Source: Zymoseptoria tritici IPO323
Lineage: Eukaryota > Ascomycota > Dothideomycetes > Mycosphaerellales > Mycosphaerellaceae
DNA length: 64,000 nt
Reading direction: 5' to 3'
Assembly: GCF_000219625.1 (NCBI RefSeq)
Contig: NC_018218.1
Coordinates: forward strand, 5,394,001-5,458,000
The first letter of the stretch is position 1, and each line of letters starts with the position of its first letter. Shown piece by piece: positions 52,197-62,361 of the stretch. A program made the position numbers and the translations under genes. The notes beneath the pieces are model-generated. The model saw only the letters and a program-made list of their open reading frames with translations. It did not search any database and was not told the origin of the DNA.

Positions 52197-52572
52197 ATGA
52201 GACCATCTATGAAGATGTTGCAGCATAGTCTGCGATTGACGCTGTTCACACACGATACATGCTCGCTCTGCATGGACGCCAAAGCCGTGATGAGCAAAGT
52301 CTGGGATCGAAGACATTTCGAATATACCGAAGTCAACATCAAAGCACCGGATCAAACCAAGTGGAAGCATCTATATGAGTTTGACATACCTGTGGTACGT
52401 CGTTTGATCACGGAGTAAAAGTCTCGACGTTGACAGACTTCAGGTCCATGTCGATCGAACAGCAACGCTCGCGTCAACACAAGGACAAACCACAGCAGCA
52501 GCAGCCAAGCTCAAGCATCGCTTCAACGAAGCGGAGCTTGAGAAGGCCATGGATGAAGTCGAGAAGGCATGA
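52197..52572 (+). CDS. Glutaredoxin-like protein (DUF836 / YDR286C type)
   Basis: This small thioredoxin-fold protein of 108 residues is probably a mitochondrial or cytosolic thiol-redox protein. Exons 52197-52394 and 52444-52572 flank a 49-nt intron (GTACGT..CTTCAG, phase 0). The redox motif is C22-S-L-C25 in LTLFTHDTCSLCMDAKAVM; the later strand YEFDIPVVHVDR contains the cis-Pro of the thioredoxin fold. The C-terminus RFNEAELEKAMDEVEKA fits the family. The ATG is only 64 bp past the target duplication of the retrotransposon, so the insertion lies in its promoter or leader. Two more ATGs follow at codons 5 and 7. Confidence 0.85.
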
Positions 52573-52824
52573 GGATCAACATGCTAGGTCACCCTGCAGA
52601 AGAAGCTCTCATCAGCGGGGCAAGACTCCGGTTCTCAACCTACCGAAGACCGAAACCCCTCAGACGACACTCAACTACATGAGTCACTAATCAGTCAGGG
52701 CTTGAATGTCCTGATGAGACCCATCAACGGCTTGATCATCTCTGTTTCGCTTCTGCCAGTCAGAAAAGTCGATTGACTTCCCGAGATAAACTCAAGCACA
52801 ATCGACCAACACCCATCCGCCACA

Positions 52825-53683
52825 ATGCAAGCAGCAAACCGTCTCCAAAAGGCCCTCAAATCCGGCAAGCCAACATTTGGAGGCTGGCAAGTACGCAACA
52901 TATCTCATCCCCTCTCTCGCGCAACAAGAAATCTGACAAACCTCCCAGATGCTGCCCGGCGCCAACATCAGCCGCGCCATAGCCCGCGCCCCGAACCTTG
53001 ACTGGATCTGCGTCGACTGCGAACACGGCAACATCTCCGACGCCGAGATGCACGATAGCGTCGCCGCGATCGCCGCCTGCGGCGTTAGCCCCGTAGTTCG
53101 TGTCGCCGATGGCCAGCACTGGATGATCAAAAGGGCGCTCGACGCTGGCGCTCATGGAATCGTCGTGCCGTTGTTGCAGACGGTCGAGGATGCGAGGAAT
53201 GTGGTCAAGTATAGCAAGTTTCCACCAGTAGGGAATCGAGGTTTGGGTAGTCCATTCGCGATGGAGAAGTTCGCGGAGCAAGGTGTGAATGTGAAGGAGC
53301 TGTCGCTCTTGGAATACTATCGTCAAGCGAACGATGCTATTGTCGTGATGGTGCAGATCGAGACGGCGACGGCGTTGGAGCAGATTCAGCAGATTGCGGA
53401 GACGCCGGGTGTGGATGTCTGCTTTATCGGGCCCGTTGACTTGGGAAACAGTATCGGCCATCCGGCGGTCAATATCGGAGAGTATCCCCCTGAGCTGCAT
53501 GCAGCCATTGAGAGGGTGCATGAGTCGACGCAGAAGGCGGGGAAGTGGACGGCTATGTTCACGGGTGGTGGGAAGGATGCGCAGAAGTATGCGGCGAAGG
53601 GCTTCAATATGATCAACATAATGACTGATGTCGGGGCGATCAAGAAGGGATTTGGGGAGGCTGTCAGTGAGGCGATGAAGTAA
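52825..53683 (+). CDS. HpcH/HpaI-family aldolase
   Basis: This metal-dependent class II aldolase probably cleaves a 2-keto-3-deoxy or 4-hydroxy-2-oxo acid to pyruvate and an aldehyde. Exons 52825-52890 and 52949-53683 flank a 58-nt intron (GTACGC..ATCTGAC..CCAG, phase 0), giving 266 residues. FGGWQMLPGANISRAIARAP and LDWICVDCEHGNISD are the family start; PVVRV holds the base Arg, ALDAGAHGIVVPLLQTVEDA follows, and the metal ligands are Glu in MVQIETATAL and Asp in CFIGPVDLGNSIG. The gene is convergent with a Zn2Cys6 regulator 230 bp away, suggesting but not proving local control of a sugar-acid or aromatic-acid pathway. Confidence 0.9.
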
Positions 53684-53915
53684 TGGAGCTCAAGCATGGT
53701 CATTTCCATCATGGCCGTGCTTATACTGTGGTGGAAAGCTGCCTGATTCTTGCAGCAATGCATTTCTGCACTCAGCGAGTGTGCCGACACTGTTAATCCT
53801 TCGTCTCTGTCGTTCGATGCTCCAGGCCGTCTGCTGCCCCGGATGCGAATCTTTGGACTGTGCGTCCAATTGATCGCAGCGCATACAGTCCTTCAGATCC
53901 TTCCGTGTGGTCTTG

Positions 53916-55899
53916 TCACGTTCCTCTCGAAAGCTCGTCCCAGAAGCCAGAATCCAGGACGCCGGCTCCGAAGTAGTCTAGAAGATCGAAGCCAGTCTTT
54001 GCCGCTCGTTGCGCGGCATCCGCGCCACTGGAATTACGTTCCTGGTTACTGAGGCGGCCGTTGGTAGCTTGGCAAATATCGTAAAGGCGGCGCTGTAAAG
54101 CCTCGCTCCGCAGGACCAACGGGTCGTCAGCTGGCGTGGAAGCCATGAGGCCGTAGATGGAGTCGAGTATAGCGTCAGGCTGGAGCATGGAAGACACTGC
54201 GCCGGCTTCCCACCCGGCTGTTTGTGACGGTTTCGAGACGTGTGCCATGACAACTAGGATTTCGAGGAAGTCCGCCCATGCGACGACGCCCATTTGGTGC
54301 AGCGTCGATGGTGGTCGAGCTAGTAGCTCGTCGAGATATTCTTTCACAGCGCAGGCAGTTTCGATGAGCACCGACGAGTCGTTGATGTCACCATGTCGTA
54401 GACGTTGCTGGTGGATGCGAATGGTAGCTGATGCGAAAGCGAGCGTGCCATTGAGCGTAGGGTGATCTCGCTTGAGTGCATCGAGTCGATGGAGAGCGGA
54501 CTTCGTTGATAGATTGACAAGGTGCTTTGCGGCGGACTGATAGACGTGTTGTCTCAGTGTATCATCCAGATCGTCCATGGCGTGCGCGAGCTCGAGCACT
54601 CCAAGGAAAGTGCAGTCTATAGGCAGAGTACCGAATTGAGCAACACTCTCTGCTGAGCTGCGCAAATTCTTGGTCCATCGCAGTGGATTGGCCTTATCGA
54701 ACTTTGCAGACAGTCCGCAGCATAGATGGTAGGCGCCAACCATAGCCCGATCTGTCTCCAGAGCACTTCCCGCTGCGGCAAAATTGTAGGAACGATACAG
54801 GCCAAGGTCAGTGGCCATGCCAGCAAGAAGGCACAGCTTCTGGTAGACCTGGTGCTGTGGTAGATAGTGGTGATGCCATGCGAGGAATACCAGAAGTCCC
54901 GCGAAGGTATCTAGGCTACGGTCGTCCGTAAGAACTGACTTGGACGCAAGAGCGTAGAGAAAGGCCTGGCTGAGCCGGTCCTGAATGTCTGGCCGCGATG
55001 CTACGAGCTTGTTAGCAGCTTCACTTCAACTCTTCGATGCCAGCCATACCAGATGCCACAGTACAGACTGCAAGAGTCAACATTGGTCGACATGCGACCT
55101 TTGTGAGGACGTCTGCATTTGGTGCGATCTCCACGAAGGGAAAATGAGATGTGAGTTGCCGGAATTTGGTGAACGAGTTTGAGACAAAACTGTAGTCGAT
55201 ACCATTGAGTAGCTCCTCGCACACCTTCAACATTATTAGTATTGACAATGCTGTTGGACAGATCGAACTTCGAGATCTCACCGTAGCGTTCCCCAGCCCG
55301 CGCGAAAAAAGTGATACGAACGATCTGCTGTCGGTGTGAGAGATATCGTGTCGGGTGAGTAAGATGTTCTCGTCGGGCTGTCACCGCAATCAGTATCGTA
55401 ACGCTTGGAGCGATCAGGAAATGCATACCTTTTGAACAGTCGGAGGGTCGAATCTCGGTGGTGGGCCAACAGGAGGAGCCACTGGAAACGTTCGAATCGT
55501 AGGTCCGTCCGCTTCCGCGATCCCGCTCTGAGTTCTTCGTTTCCGTGGTTTTGGCATCGAAGGGACACATTCTCGGCCCATACGATGGCATCTGGACAAT
55601 CGTGTTAGCCGTGATAAAGCGATCGAAACTCTGATGGGGTGAAGTGTGTTCTTTACTTACCTCTCGCAGATACCGTTCGCTTGTTGAATGCACTGTTATG
55701 ACTCGTCAGAGAAAGTCCCAACACTCAATACCTCAGCGTGCCTCTTCACCTTCATCTTTAATTGGGCACAATGTTGACAAGCCGAATTGCGAGGCTGTCG
55801 TTTCCTCTTCAAATCTTCACTCTGCGGTGTTTGAAGCGCTGGAGCCGTCGACATTGGAGCCGCCGCCATGGCCGGACTGTTTCCAACCGCGGGATCCAT
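53916..55899 (-). CDS. Zn2Cys6 fungal-type transcription factor (six exons)
   Basis: This nuclear DNA-binding regulator of 566 residues reads across exons 55899-55750, 55692-55661, 55591-55429, 55377-55282, 55224-55050 and 55000-53916. Introns of 57, 69, 51, 57 and 49 nt all keep frame. The zinc cluster is split over the first three exons: CQHCAQLKMK, then CIQQANGICER, then CHRMGRECVP, giving C-x2-C-x6-C-x7-C-x2-C-x6-C. A Pro-rich linker follows (PVAPPVGPPPRFDPP). The regulatory region begins with the typical HFPFVEIAP..LT and includes LLVFLAWHHHYLPQHQVYQK and MATDLGLYRSYNF. The target pathway is unknown; the adjacent aldolase is a candidate. Exon 4 and the AAG acceptor of intron 4 are the weakest parts. 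Confidence 0.83.
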
Positions 55900-56525
55900 G
55901 GTCAGGTGTGACCGGCGAAATGTAAAATGTCTTCGTGATCAAGGTAGAGCGACCGGATATTGGGGTTCCGCGAATCCGTCCGAGATCCGGTTACTGGTCA
56001 TGAGGCATTGGCGAGGCAGATTTGCTGGCGGGCAGCGTGAACGGCGTACCTTGAGTCTGCTTTCATTCACTGCCTCGATTGCAGGTGAGTCAAAAGTGTT
56101 CAAGAGTTCGCGCGTGTCGTTGTTCTCGCGTTAATGCTTTCCGAACCGACGATGAAGTAGAGCTTTACCCGGAGATCCACTGACAATCCCACAGGTTTTG
56201 CACGATCCCTTGCTCCCTCATCGACCTTACCGTGAACGTATTTTGCCCTGTGAGGGTAGTGAAGGCGATCTGAAGGCGAGCATTACGAAGGCCATGTTGA
56301 AAAGAAGAAAGATCACGGAGAAGATGGCGAAACAGTCAGTAAGAGCTGAACCTTGTTCCATTCATTTGTTGGCTATAGGTCAACTATCGAAGCAACATAG
56401 AAAATGCACAGCACGCATTATGCGTCCTGTAAGTAGGTGGGATATCATTCTTAGCGTCGCGTAGCCATCGAGTCTTCAGTCCCTTCCTTCGTAAATCGCA
56501 CCAAACTCCAACCCAGAACCATCAA
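55900..56525. other. Intergenic region
   Basis: About 630 bp contain the promoter of the Zn2Cys6 gene and the 3' end of the next gene. Short frames only; nothing else supported. Confidence 0.4.
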
Positions 56526-57884
56526 TCATCTCCGCACGGAGTCAAGCTCCGCCATAAAACGGTAGATACCTTCGAAGCCTTGATACTCCAAAGGAGTGTC
56601 TCGGTCAGGGCCGTACGAACTTCCAGACCCAATTGAATGATAACCCGAATTCGAAGACTGCCACGGATTCTCCTCCTCAGCAAGAACATCTACATAGCCA
56701 CCTTCCGACTGAGTGGAGTAGTGTTCGCTTCGAGAGTCGGAGAGCATATCGTCCAGACTGATCAGATGTCGTTGGCACAGTTCCTTGGGCTTCTCGTAGA
56801 AGAAGTCTGCGCCATCCGACTCCTCGCATAGAGAGCTGTCACTCGGGGCGAAGGGGAAGAGCAGCGCGACTTCTGTTCCAGCAAATACATCGAATGCTTC
56901 GTCTTGGACAACGACACCGCGTTGAACACCAAGCTCTTCGCACAGACGCTCAACAGAGCCTGCGTCGCAGCCAGGGAAGTGTACACGCAGGTTGCAGCCC
57001 TCGTACGTCAGCGGTAAGTCGCCCAAGGCTGACAAGCGTTTCAGATCATTCAATACTGCCGCCAAGTCTTTGAGCGCTCGAGAGAAATCGACAGAGAGAA
57101 TGTTGAGCAGGCCATCTGTATTGAGGTGACTCGACTCATCAGCAGTGCTGGTGAAAGAGTAGCCGGTGACGGTAGTCAATGGAGTCAAGGCAGTGATGGT
57201 TGGGTTCACCTGGAACTCGATCCAAGATCCAGGCGTAGCCTTGGGAAGTGAGCGCATCTTGCGACCAGTCTCTTCCTGAAGGGCAGTCACAGCCTTGAAG
57301 CGCTTATCACCATGGTTGGAGATGCCATCGAATTGTGCCTTTTGTCCGGAAACGAAGAATGCTCTCACGGCTTGTGATACATTTTGGACGACTTGTGCCT
57401 GGCTAGCTGGTGAGTGCGAGAAGAACCTCGCGCCACCAACACGGCCACTGCCTCCGAGGGCATATCCTCCAGCTGTTCTTCCAAGCGCTCCACCGGTCAA
57501 ATTCGGTCTCAAAGTTGATGCGAACGGTGCACGTCCAGAAGACTGCTGAATGGCATAGCTGGTCCTCGACTTGGGGAAGGAAGCTCTGTCGTACTTTGCG
57601 CCGGATCGTGTCGCTGAGGATGTGAAGTTCCGGATCGAGGCATCGACAGACTTGCGAGCAGTCGAGTACCATCGAGACTGAGTCTGGCGGATCTTGGCAA
57701 GAGGGTGTCGAGGGTGCTTGGGAGTGTTGCGGACGAGGATGGGTTCGAGTTGGGCGGCTCGTTGCTGCTGGCCGGCGAGGTGGTTCTCGAGTGCCTGAGA
57801 CGCCCTTGCTAAGGCGGCTTTCAGGTTCTTGGCATGCCTGGCGAGCAGACTATGCCACTGCATCATGCCTGGTATGGGCGGCAT
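56526..57884 (-). CDS. Conserved fungal protein (annotated elsewhere as casein kinase II beta 2-like)
   Basis: The 452-residue product has a basic, Arg/Ser-rich N-terminal ~150 residues (many R, few D/E), which may be a mitochondrial targeting region, then a conserved core: RAFFVSGQKAQFDGISNHGD, PGSWIEFQVNPTITALTPLT, HLNTDGLLNILSVDFSRALK and LRVHFPGCDAGSVERLCEEL, GTEVALLFPFAPSD. I recall these blocks in Aspergillus proteins labelled 'casein kinase II beta 2 subunit', but no CK2-beta zinc ribbon is present, so that label is doubtful. The C-terminus is acidic and Ser-rich. The start may be at 57884 or at the Met pair six residues later. Intronless. Confidence 0.75.
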   Translation of the reverse strand: MPPIPGMMQWHSLLARHAKNLKAALARASQALENHLAGQQQRAAQLEPILVRNTPKHPRHPLAKIRQTQSRWYSTARKSVDASIRNFTSSATRSGAKYDRASFPKSRTSYAIQQSSGRAPFASTLRPNLTGGALGRTAGGYALGGSGRVGGARFFSHSPASQAQVVQNVSQAVRAFFVSGQKAQFDGISNHGDKRFKAVTALQEETGRKMRSLPKATPGSWIEFQVNPTITALTPLTTVTGYSFTSTADESSHLNTDGLLNILSVDFSRALKDLAAVLNDLKRLSALGDLPLTYEGCNLRVHFPGCDAGSVERLCEELGVQRGVVVQDEAFDVFAGTEVALLFPFAPSDSSLCEESDGADFFYEKPKELCQRHLISLDDMLSDSRSEHYSTQSEGGYVDVLAEEENPWQSSNSGYHSIGSGSSYGPDRDTPLEYQGFEGIYRFMAELDSVRR

Positions 57885-58138
57885 GATGCGAGATGTGTTG
57901 GTATGGTGAGTGTAACGGAGGAGAGAGTGGCTGTCGTGGAGTCAGACAGTGACGGCGGCAACGATTGTGGAGAGGGGGCATTCGGTGGCGGTGGCTTGAA
58001 CCTTGTTCACAGCGTCACGTGGCTGTGCTACAAAGTTCCTTGGCATCAAAAGATCTCGGAACTTCGAGCACATGTCATGGGAGGCAAGAGACATACATCA
58101 TCGTCCATCGCTTAAGAAGACCTCATCCGGCTGGAAAG

Positions 58139-61120
58139 ATGACCTCTCTCAAGCGGTCGCATGCGGCGACAACGGACACGACAACATTGAGCTCAAAGAC
58201 ATATCTGCGGACGCTCAAATCTGGCAAAGTACAAAAGATTGTCCGCGAGCTCTACCTGCGACAAGATATTCCGTGTTCATCACAGCTCTGCGAAGCATGC
58301 ATAGGTCTCGCACCGGCAGGCTTTGATGGCAAGACCGAGCCAACAGTACTGTCTGCTACGCCAGCTGGAACGAAACAGTACCCCCAGGGACATTACCTCA
58401 TCCCGGACACGAATGCACTTCTCTCGGCGATGGATCTGTTCGAAGCGGAAGGCGTGCTACAAGACGTTGTCGTGCTTCAAACAGTTCTTGAAGAAGTCAA
58501 GAATCGATCACTCCCGCTTTACCACCGTTTGATTGCTTTGACGAAGAACGATGGCAAACGCTTCTACGTCTTCTTCAACGACTTTAGACTAGAGACATAC
58601 ATACAACGAGATGTCGGAGAGTCCATCAACGATCGCAATGATCGCGCTGTTCGGAAGGCGTGCTCTTGGTATGCCGCGCATCTCGCAGAAGCAGTCAAGG
58701 CTCGCCAAAGCTCTCGCTGCCCAGCGATAGTGATGCTCACAGACGACAAAGCAAACATCCAGAAGTCACGAGCTGAGGGAATTATCGCTTCCACTCTCCA
58801 CGACTATGTCTCAGGACTGCCAGAGGCTGACAAGCTGCTGGATATGGTGGCGTCAAGCCGCGATCAACGAGCGACCCGAGACGAGCGGGCCAAGTCGATA
58901 TATCCGGACTACATGTCTATGTCTGCCATGATCACTGGAGTCAAAGCTGGCACTCTTCACCAGGGCATCTTCAACGTATCGCCATACAACTATTTGGAAG
59001 GTTCGGCACAAGTGCCCGCTTTCGATCGCCCACTCATCATCCAGGGCCGCGAGAACAGCAACCGTGCAGTGTCGGGTGACATCGTGGTGCTTGAGATGCT
59101 TCCGAAAAGCCAGTGGAAGGCGCCATCGAGTAAGGTTATTGAGGAAGATGATCTTACTAAGAATGACAATGCCGAAAACGAGGACGATTCGAGTGAAGCA
59201 CTGACGACGGAGAAGGAGCGCAAGGCTCTGCAAGAAGAGGCAAAGCGTGCACATGGCAAGGTCAATGAGGGCAAGCCTCAACCGACAGCCAAAGTCGTCG
59301 GCATCATCAAGCGCAACTGGCGTCAGTATGTCGGACACATCGACAAGGACTCGGTCAAATCTGGAGCCAAGCAGAGCAGGTCGCAGCAGACTGTGTTCCT
59401 CGTGCCCATGGACAAGCGGATCCCAAAAATCAGAGTTCGCACACGGCAGGCTGGTGAGCTCCTTGGCAAGCGTGTATTGGTCACAATCGATTCGTGGGAT
59501 CGAGAATCGCGCTATCCTGTCGGACACTTCATTCGCAGTCTCGGTGAGCTGGAAACGAAGGGTGCCGAGACGGAAGCTCTCCTCCTAGAGTGGGACGTGC
59601 AATATCGTCCCTTTCCAAAGACTGTCCTGGACTGCCTACCAGCGGAAGGTCATGACTGGAAGGTGCCGGTCGACAAAGCAGACCCAGGCTGGAAGGGTCG
59701 TCAAGACTTGAGAGATCTTCTCGTCTGCTCCATCGACCCCCCAGGCTGTGTGGATATTGACGATGCGCTGCATGCTGTAAAGCTACCGAACGGGAACTTC
59801 CAAGTCGGTGTCCACATCGCCGATGTCTCTCACTTCGTTAAGCCAAACAACGCCATGGACAAGGAGGCATCACTTCGCGGCACCACGGTATATCTCGTAG
59901 ACAAGCGAATCGACATGCTGCCGATGCTACTCGGCACCGACCTCTGCTCGTTGAAGCCCTACGTCGAGCGTTACGCCTTCAGTGTCCTCTGGGAGGTCAA
60001 CGAGAACGCCGACATCATCAACTCAACCTTCACCAAAAGCGTCATTCGCTCCCGCGAAGCATTCTCCTACGAACGCGCCCAACTCCGCATCGACGACGTC
60101 TCCCAACAAGACGAACTGACCCAAGGCATGCGCTACCTCATGATGCTCTCCAAGAAACTCCGCGCCAAACGCATGGCCGCGGGAGCCCTCAACCTCGCCA
60201 GCCCCGAAGTCCGCATCGAAACCGAAAGCGAGACCTCCGACCCCGTCGACGTCAAGACCAAGCAACTCCTCGACACCAACCAACTCGTCGAAGAATTCAT
60301 GTTACTCGCCAACATCTCCGTCGCCGGCAAAAACTACGAAGCATTCCCTCAAACCGCCCTCCTCCGCCGCCACGGCGCCCCACCCAAAACCAACTTCGAA
60401 GAACTCAGCAACCAACTCAAAGTCAAAAAGAACCTCGAAATCCGCACCGACTCCTCCAAAGCTCTGGCCGACAGTTTAGATACCTGCGTCGACCCTCAAA
60501 ACCCGTTCTTCAACACCCTCGTCCGCATCCTCGCGACCCGCTGCATGATGTCCGCCGAGTACTTCTGCTCCGGCACACAGGCATATCCCGAATTCCGCCA
60601 CTACGGTCTTGCGTCGGAGATCTACACGCACTTCACATCCCCGATCCGACGGTACGCGGACTTGGAAGCCCATCGGCAACTCGCGGCCGCGATCGACTAT
60701 GAACCCCTCGACCCGAGTTTACAGTCGAAGAGCAAACTCGAAGCCGTGTGTAAGAACATCAACGTCCGGCATCGCAACGCACAGATGGCGGGTCGGGCGA
60801 GTGTGGAGTATTACGTCGGACAAGCGCTCAAGGGACGGGTGTTGGAGGAAGATGGATTCGTGATGCGGATTTTCAGTAATGGATTCGTGGTGTTCGTGCC
60901 GCGGTTTGGGATCGAGGGACTGATTCGGTTGAAAGACATGGTGGGCGCGAATGGAAAGGAGCCGGAGAGTGAATTTGATGGGGAGAATTATTCGTTGGAG
61001 ATTCAGGTTGCGGAGAAGGGGAAGCAGGTCGTTGAGTTGTTTCAAAAGGTGCAGGTGAGGATTAGTGATGAGGCGGAGGAGAGTACGGGGAAGAGGAAGA
61101 TTAAGCTGCAGTTGGCTTGA
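58139..61120 (+). CDS. DIS3: Exosome catalytic subunit Dis3/Rrp44
   Basis: This is the 3'-5' exoribonuclease and endonuclease of the RNA exosome, acting in the nucleus and cytoplasm on rRNA precursors, mRNA and aberrant RNA. The 993-residue product starts MTSLKRSHAATTD at 58139; the frame is open further upstream, but that extension has no family similarity. The PIN domain starts near residue 85 (HYLIPDTNALLSAMDLFEAE, MLTDDKANIQKSRAEGI). Cold-shock domains follow (QPTAKVVGIIKRNWRQYVGH). The RNB active site is DPPGCVDIDDALHAV (about 530-545), with Asp clusters for Mg2+; FTSPIRRYADLEAHRQLAAA is the RNB end and the S1 domain is near 880-985. Length matches Dis3 (about 1,000). It appears intronless. 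Confidence 0.95.
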   Translation: MTSLKRSHAATTDTTTLSSKTYLRTLKSGKVQKIVRELYLRQDIPCSSQLCEACIGLAPAGFDGKTEPTVLSATPAGTKQYPQGHYLIPDTNALLSAMDLFEAEGVLQDVVVLQTVLEEVKNRSLPLYHRLIALTKNDGKRFYVFFNDFRLETYIQRDVGESINDRNDRAVRKACSWYAAHLAEAVKARQSSRCPAIVMLTDDKANIQKSRAEGIIASTLHDYVSGLPEADKLLDMVASSRDQRATRDERAKSIYPDYMSMSAMITGVKAGTLHQGIFNVSPYNYLEGSAQVPAFDRPLIIQGRENSNRAVSGDIVVLEMLPKSQWKAPSSKVIEEDDLTKNDNAENEDDSSEALTTEKERKALQEEAKRAHGKVNEGKPQPTAKVVGIIKRNWRQYVGHIDKDSVKSGAKQSRSQQTVFLVPMDKRIPKIRVRTRQAGELLGKRVLVTIDSWDRESRYPVGHFIRSLGELETKGAETEALLLEWDVQYRPFPKTVLDCLPAEGHDWKVPVDKADPGWKGRQDLRDLLVCSIDPPGCVDIDDALHAVKLPNGNFQVGVHIADVSHFVKPNNAMDKEASLRGTTVYLVDKRIDMLPMLLGTDLCSLKPYVERYAFSVLWEVNENADIINSTFTKSVIRSREAFSYERAQLRIDDVSQQDELTQGMRYLMMLSKKLRAKRMAAGALNLASPEVRIETESETSDPVDVKTKQLLDTNQLVEEFMLLANISVAGKNYEAFPQTALLRRHGAPPKTNFEELSNQLKVKKNLEIRTDSSKALADSLDTCVDPQNPFFNTLVRILATRCMMSAEYFCSGTQAYPEFRHYGLASEIYTHFTSPIRRYADLEAHRQLAAAIDYEPLDPSLQSKSKLEAVCKNINVRHRNAQMAGRASVEYYVGQALKGRVLEEDGFVMRIFSNGFVVFVPRFGIEGLIRLKDMVGANGKEPESEFDGENYSLEIQVAEKGKQVVELFQKVQVRISDEAEESTGKRKIKLQLA

Positions 61121-61336
61121 GAGAAGGGAGAGGTGCAGGCGGGATTGCAGGCAGGCGGGAGACGTGAGGTGGATGGAGGAATGTCGGGGTTGGATGGATG
61201 GATGTGAAGTGTGGAGGGTCGTGATGTGCTGGGAAGCAATATTGCCAGTCGCCCAATCGGTGTCCCGTGCAGCACATTTTGACACGTCAGACACCCTCGC
61301 AGCTTCACAAACTTTGTGTAGGTCAGGCGTGTGGGA

Positions 61337-61348
61337 GGCTTATATAGG
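61337..61348 (+). promoter_or_regulatory. TATA-like box (TTATATAGG)
   Basis: A TATA element near 61337-61348 is followed by a pyrimidine-rich leader and an ATG at 61433, about 90 bp away. This spacing fits a fungal core promoter and supports, weakly, a gene starting there. Confidence 0.35.
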
Positions 61349-61432
61349 CCAGCTCCTGTCGCGGTTGAAAAGCAGTCTTGTTCGCTATCCTCTCTCCTTC
61401 CTTCTTGTCAGTGTCCACTCTTTTCCACCGTC

Positions 61433-61836
61433 ATGTCGTGCAAGATTCAAAAAAGTTTGACTCCAGAATTGACGACTCGAAGACCGACACATCCATTTCA
61501 CCGATCGCAGCCAAGCCACTTGGAACAAGACAAAAAACCGATGACCTGCCAAAGAATTGTTTGATATCATGCGCGTATACCGCTAAACACCCGCAAAAGC
61601 AACACATCGCAACTGCATCGCATTCGCGCCGGCTCCATGATGAAATGACATCTTGCAGACCAACCAGATTCATTCTAGAAGCAAATGACAATGCCGAAAG
61701 AAAGCTCCAGCCGCCCGTGCCTCGCCGCGCACCTCCTCTTCCACGGACAACAGCGCGGATAAGGAGAAAGAAGGATCAATGCCAGGACTCCATCAAGTCG
61801 GAAACAGAAGCATTCGGAGAGCAAGAAGAATGGTAA
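61433..61836 (+). pseudogene. Possible small gene with a frameshift in an A run
   Basis: The ATG at 61433 opens MSCKIQKS and runs 43 codons to 61564. A second frame, entered after the A6 run at 61449-61454 if that run were one A longer, reads FDSRIDDSKTDTSISPIAAK and stays open to TAA at 61836, giving about 134 residues with Lys/Arg/Pro-rich content (PPVPRRAPPLPRT). I know no family. It may be a broken gene, a sequencing error or chance; the TATA box upstream is the only extra support. Confidence 0.25.
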
Positions 61837-62361
61837 AACCAGGCGGGAAAGCAAGAAGAAGCAAGAACAGCGCGGCGAAAAAATCATCTGGGTATCGTCA
61901 CCTCGGCTCTCAACATGTCCCATGCGCTATGCTAGTAATGCCATCCGATTCGGTCGAGAGTCCAGGAGTCATCATCCGGTGGGAATCAAGACTTCGAGGT
62001 CGACCGATCGGTGGGGAGAAGAATGGTAAAAGGTGGGTGTTTCGTGCAGCACGCATCGATGTCGTGCTAGAGATGGGATGCTCGAAGTGTATGCTTTGCG
62101 AGACTGTCGCACGGATGATGAAGAATGGCGGCTGGGACGATGTGTGATGGCGGCCGAACTCCTTGCAAATGCGAATGCGAATCGAGGGAATAGATGGGGG
62201 AGGTATGCTGATGGTTGGGCGAGCCACTGAGAAGCTGGCCACAAAGCGCGATTCATGTCACCACCGGTTGCGCGGTGGTATGATGGTCCGTCAGGGAGGA
62301 TGAAGATGACCATCGATGCAAGAGGTAAGGTCTCTTCTCATGCTGATGTGTGATGTCAAGA

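Larger units (their letters stand above)
61121..62361. other. Intergenic region with one doubtful small gene
   Basis: About 1.24 kb lies between Dis3 and the Rsc7-like gene. Besides the possible small gene at 61433-61836 (separate entry) I see only short overlapping frames and a run of GGAT repeats near 61190-61205. Confidence 0.4.

Noticed and set aside
57965..58138. In-frame N-terminal extension of Dis3
   Set aside because: The 58 extra residues are Trp/Arg-rich without family similarity, and Dis3 proteins start close to the ATG at 58139.
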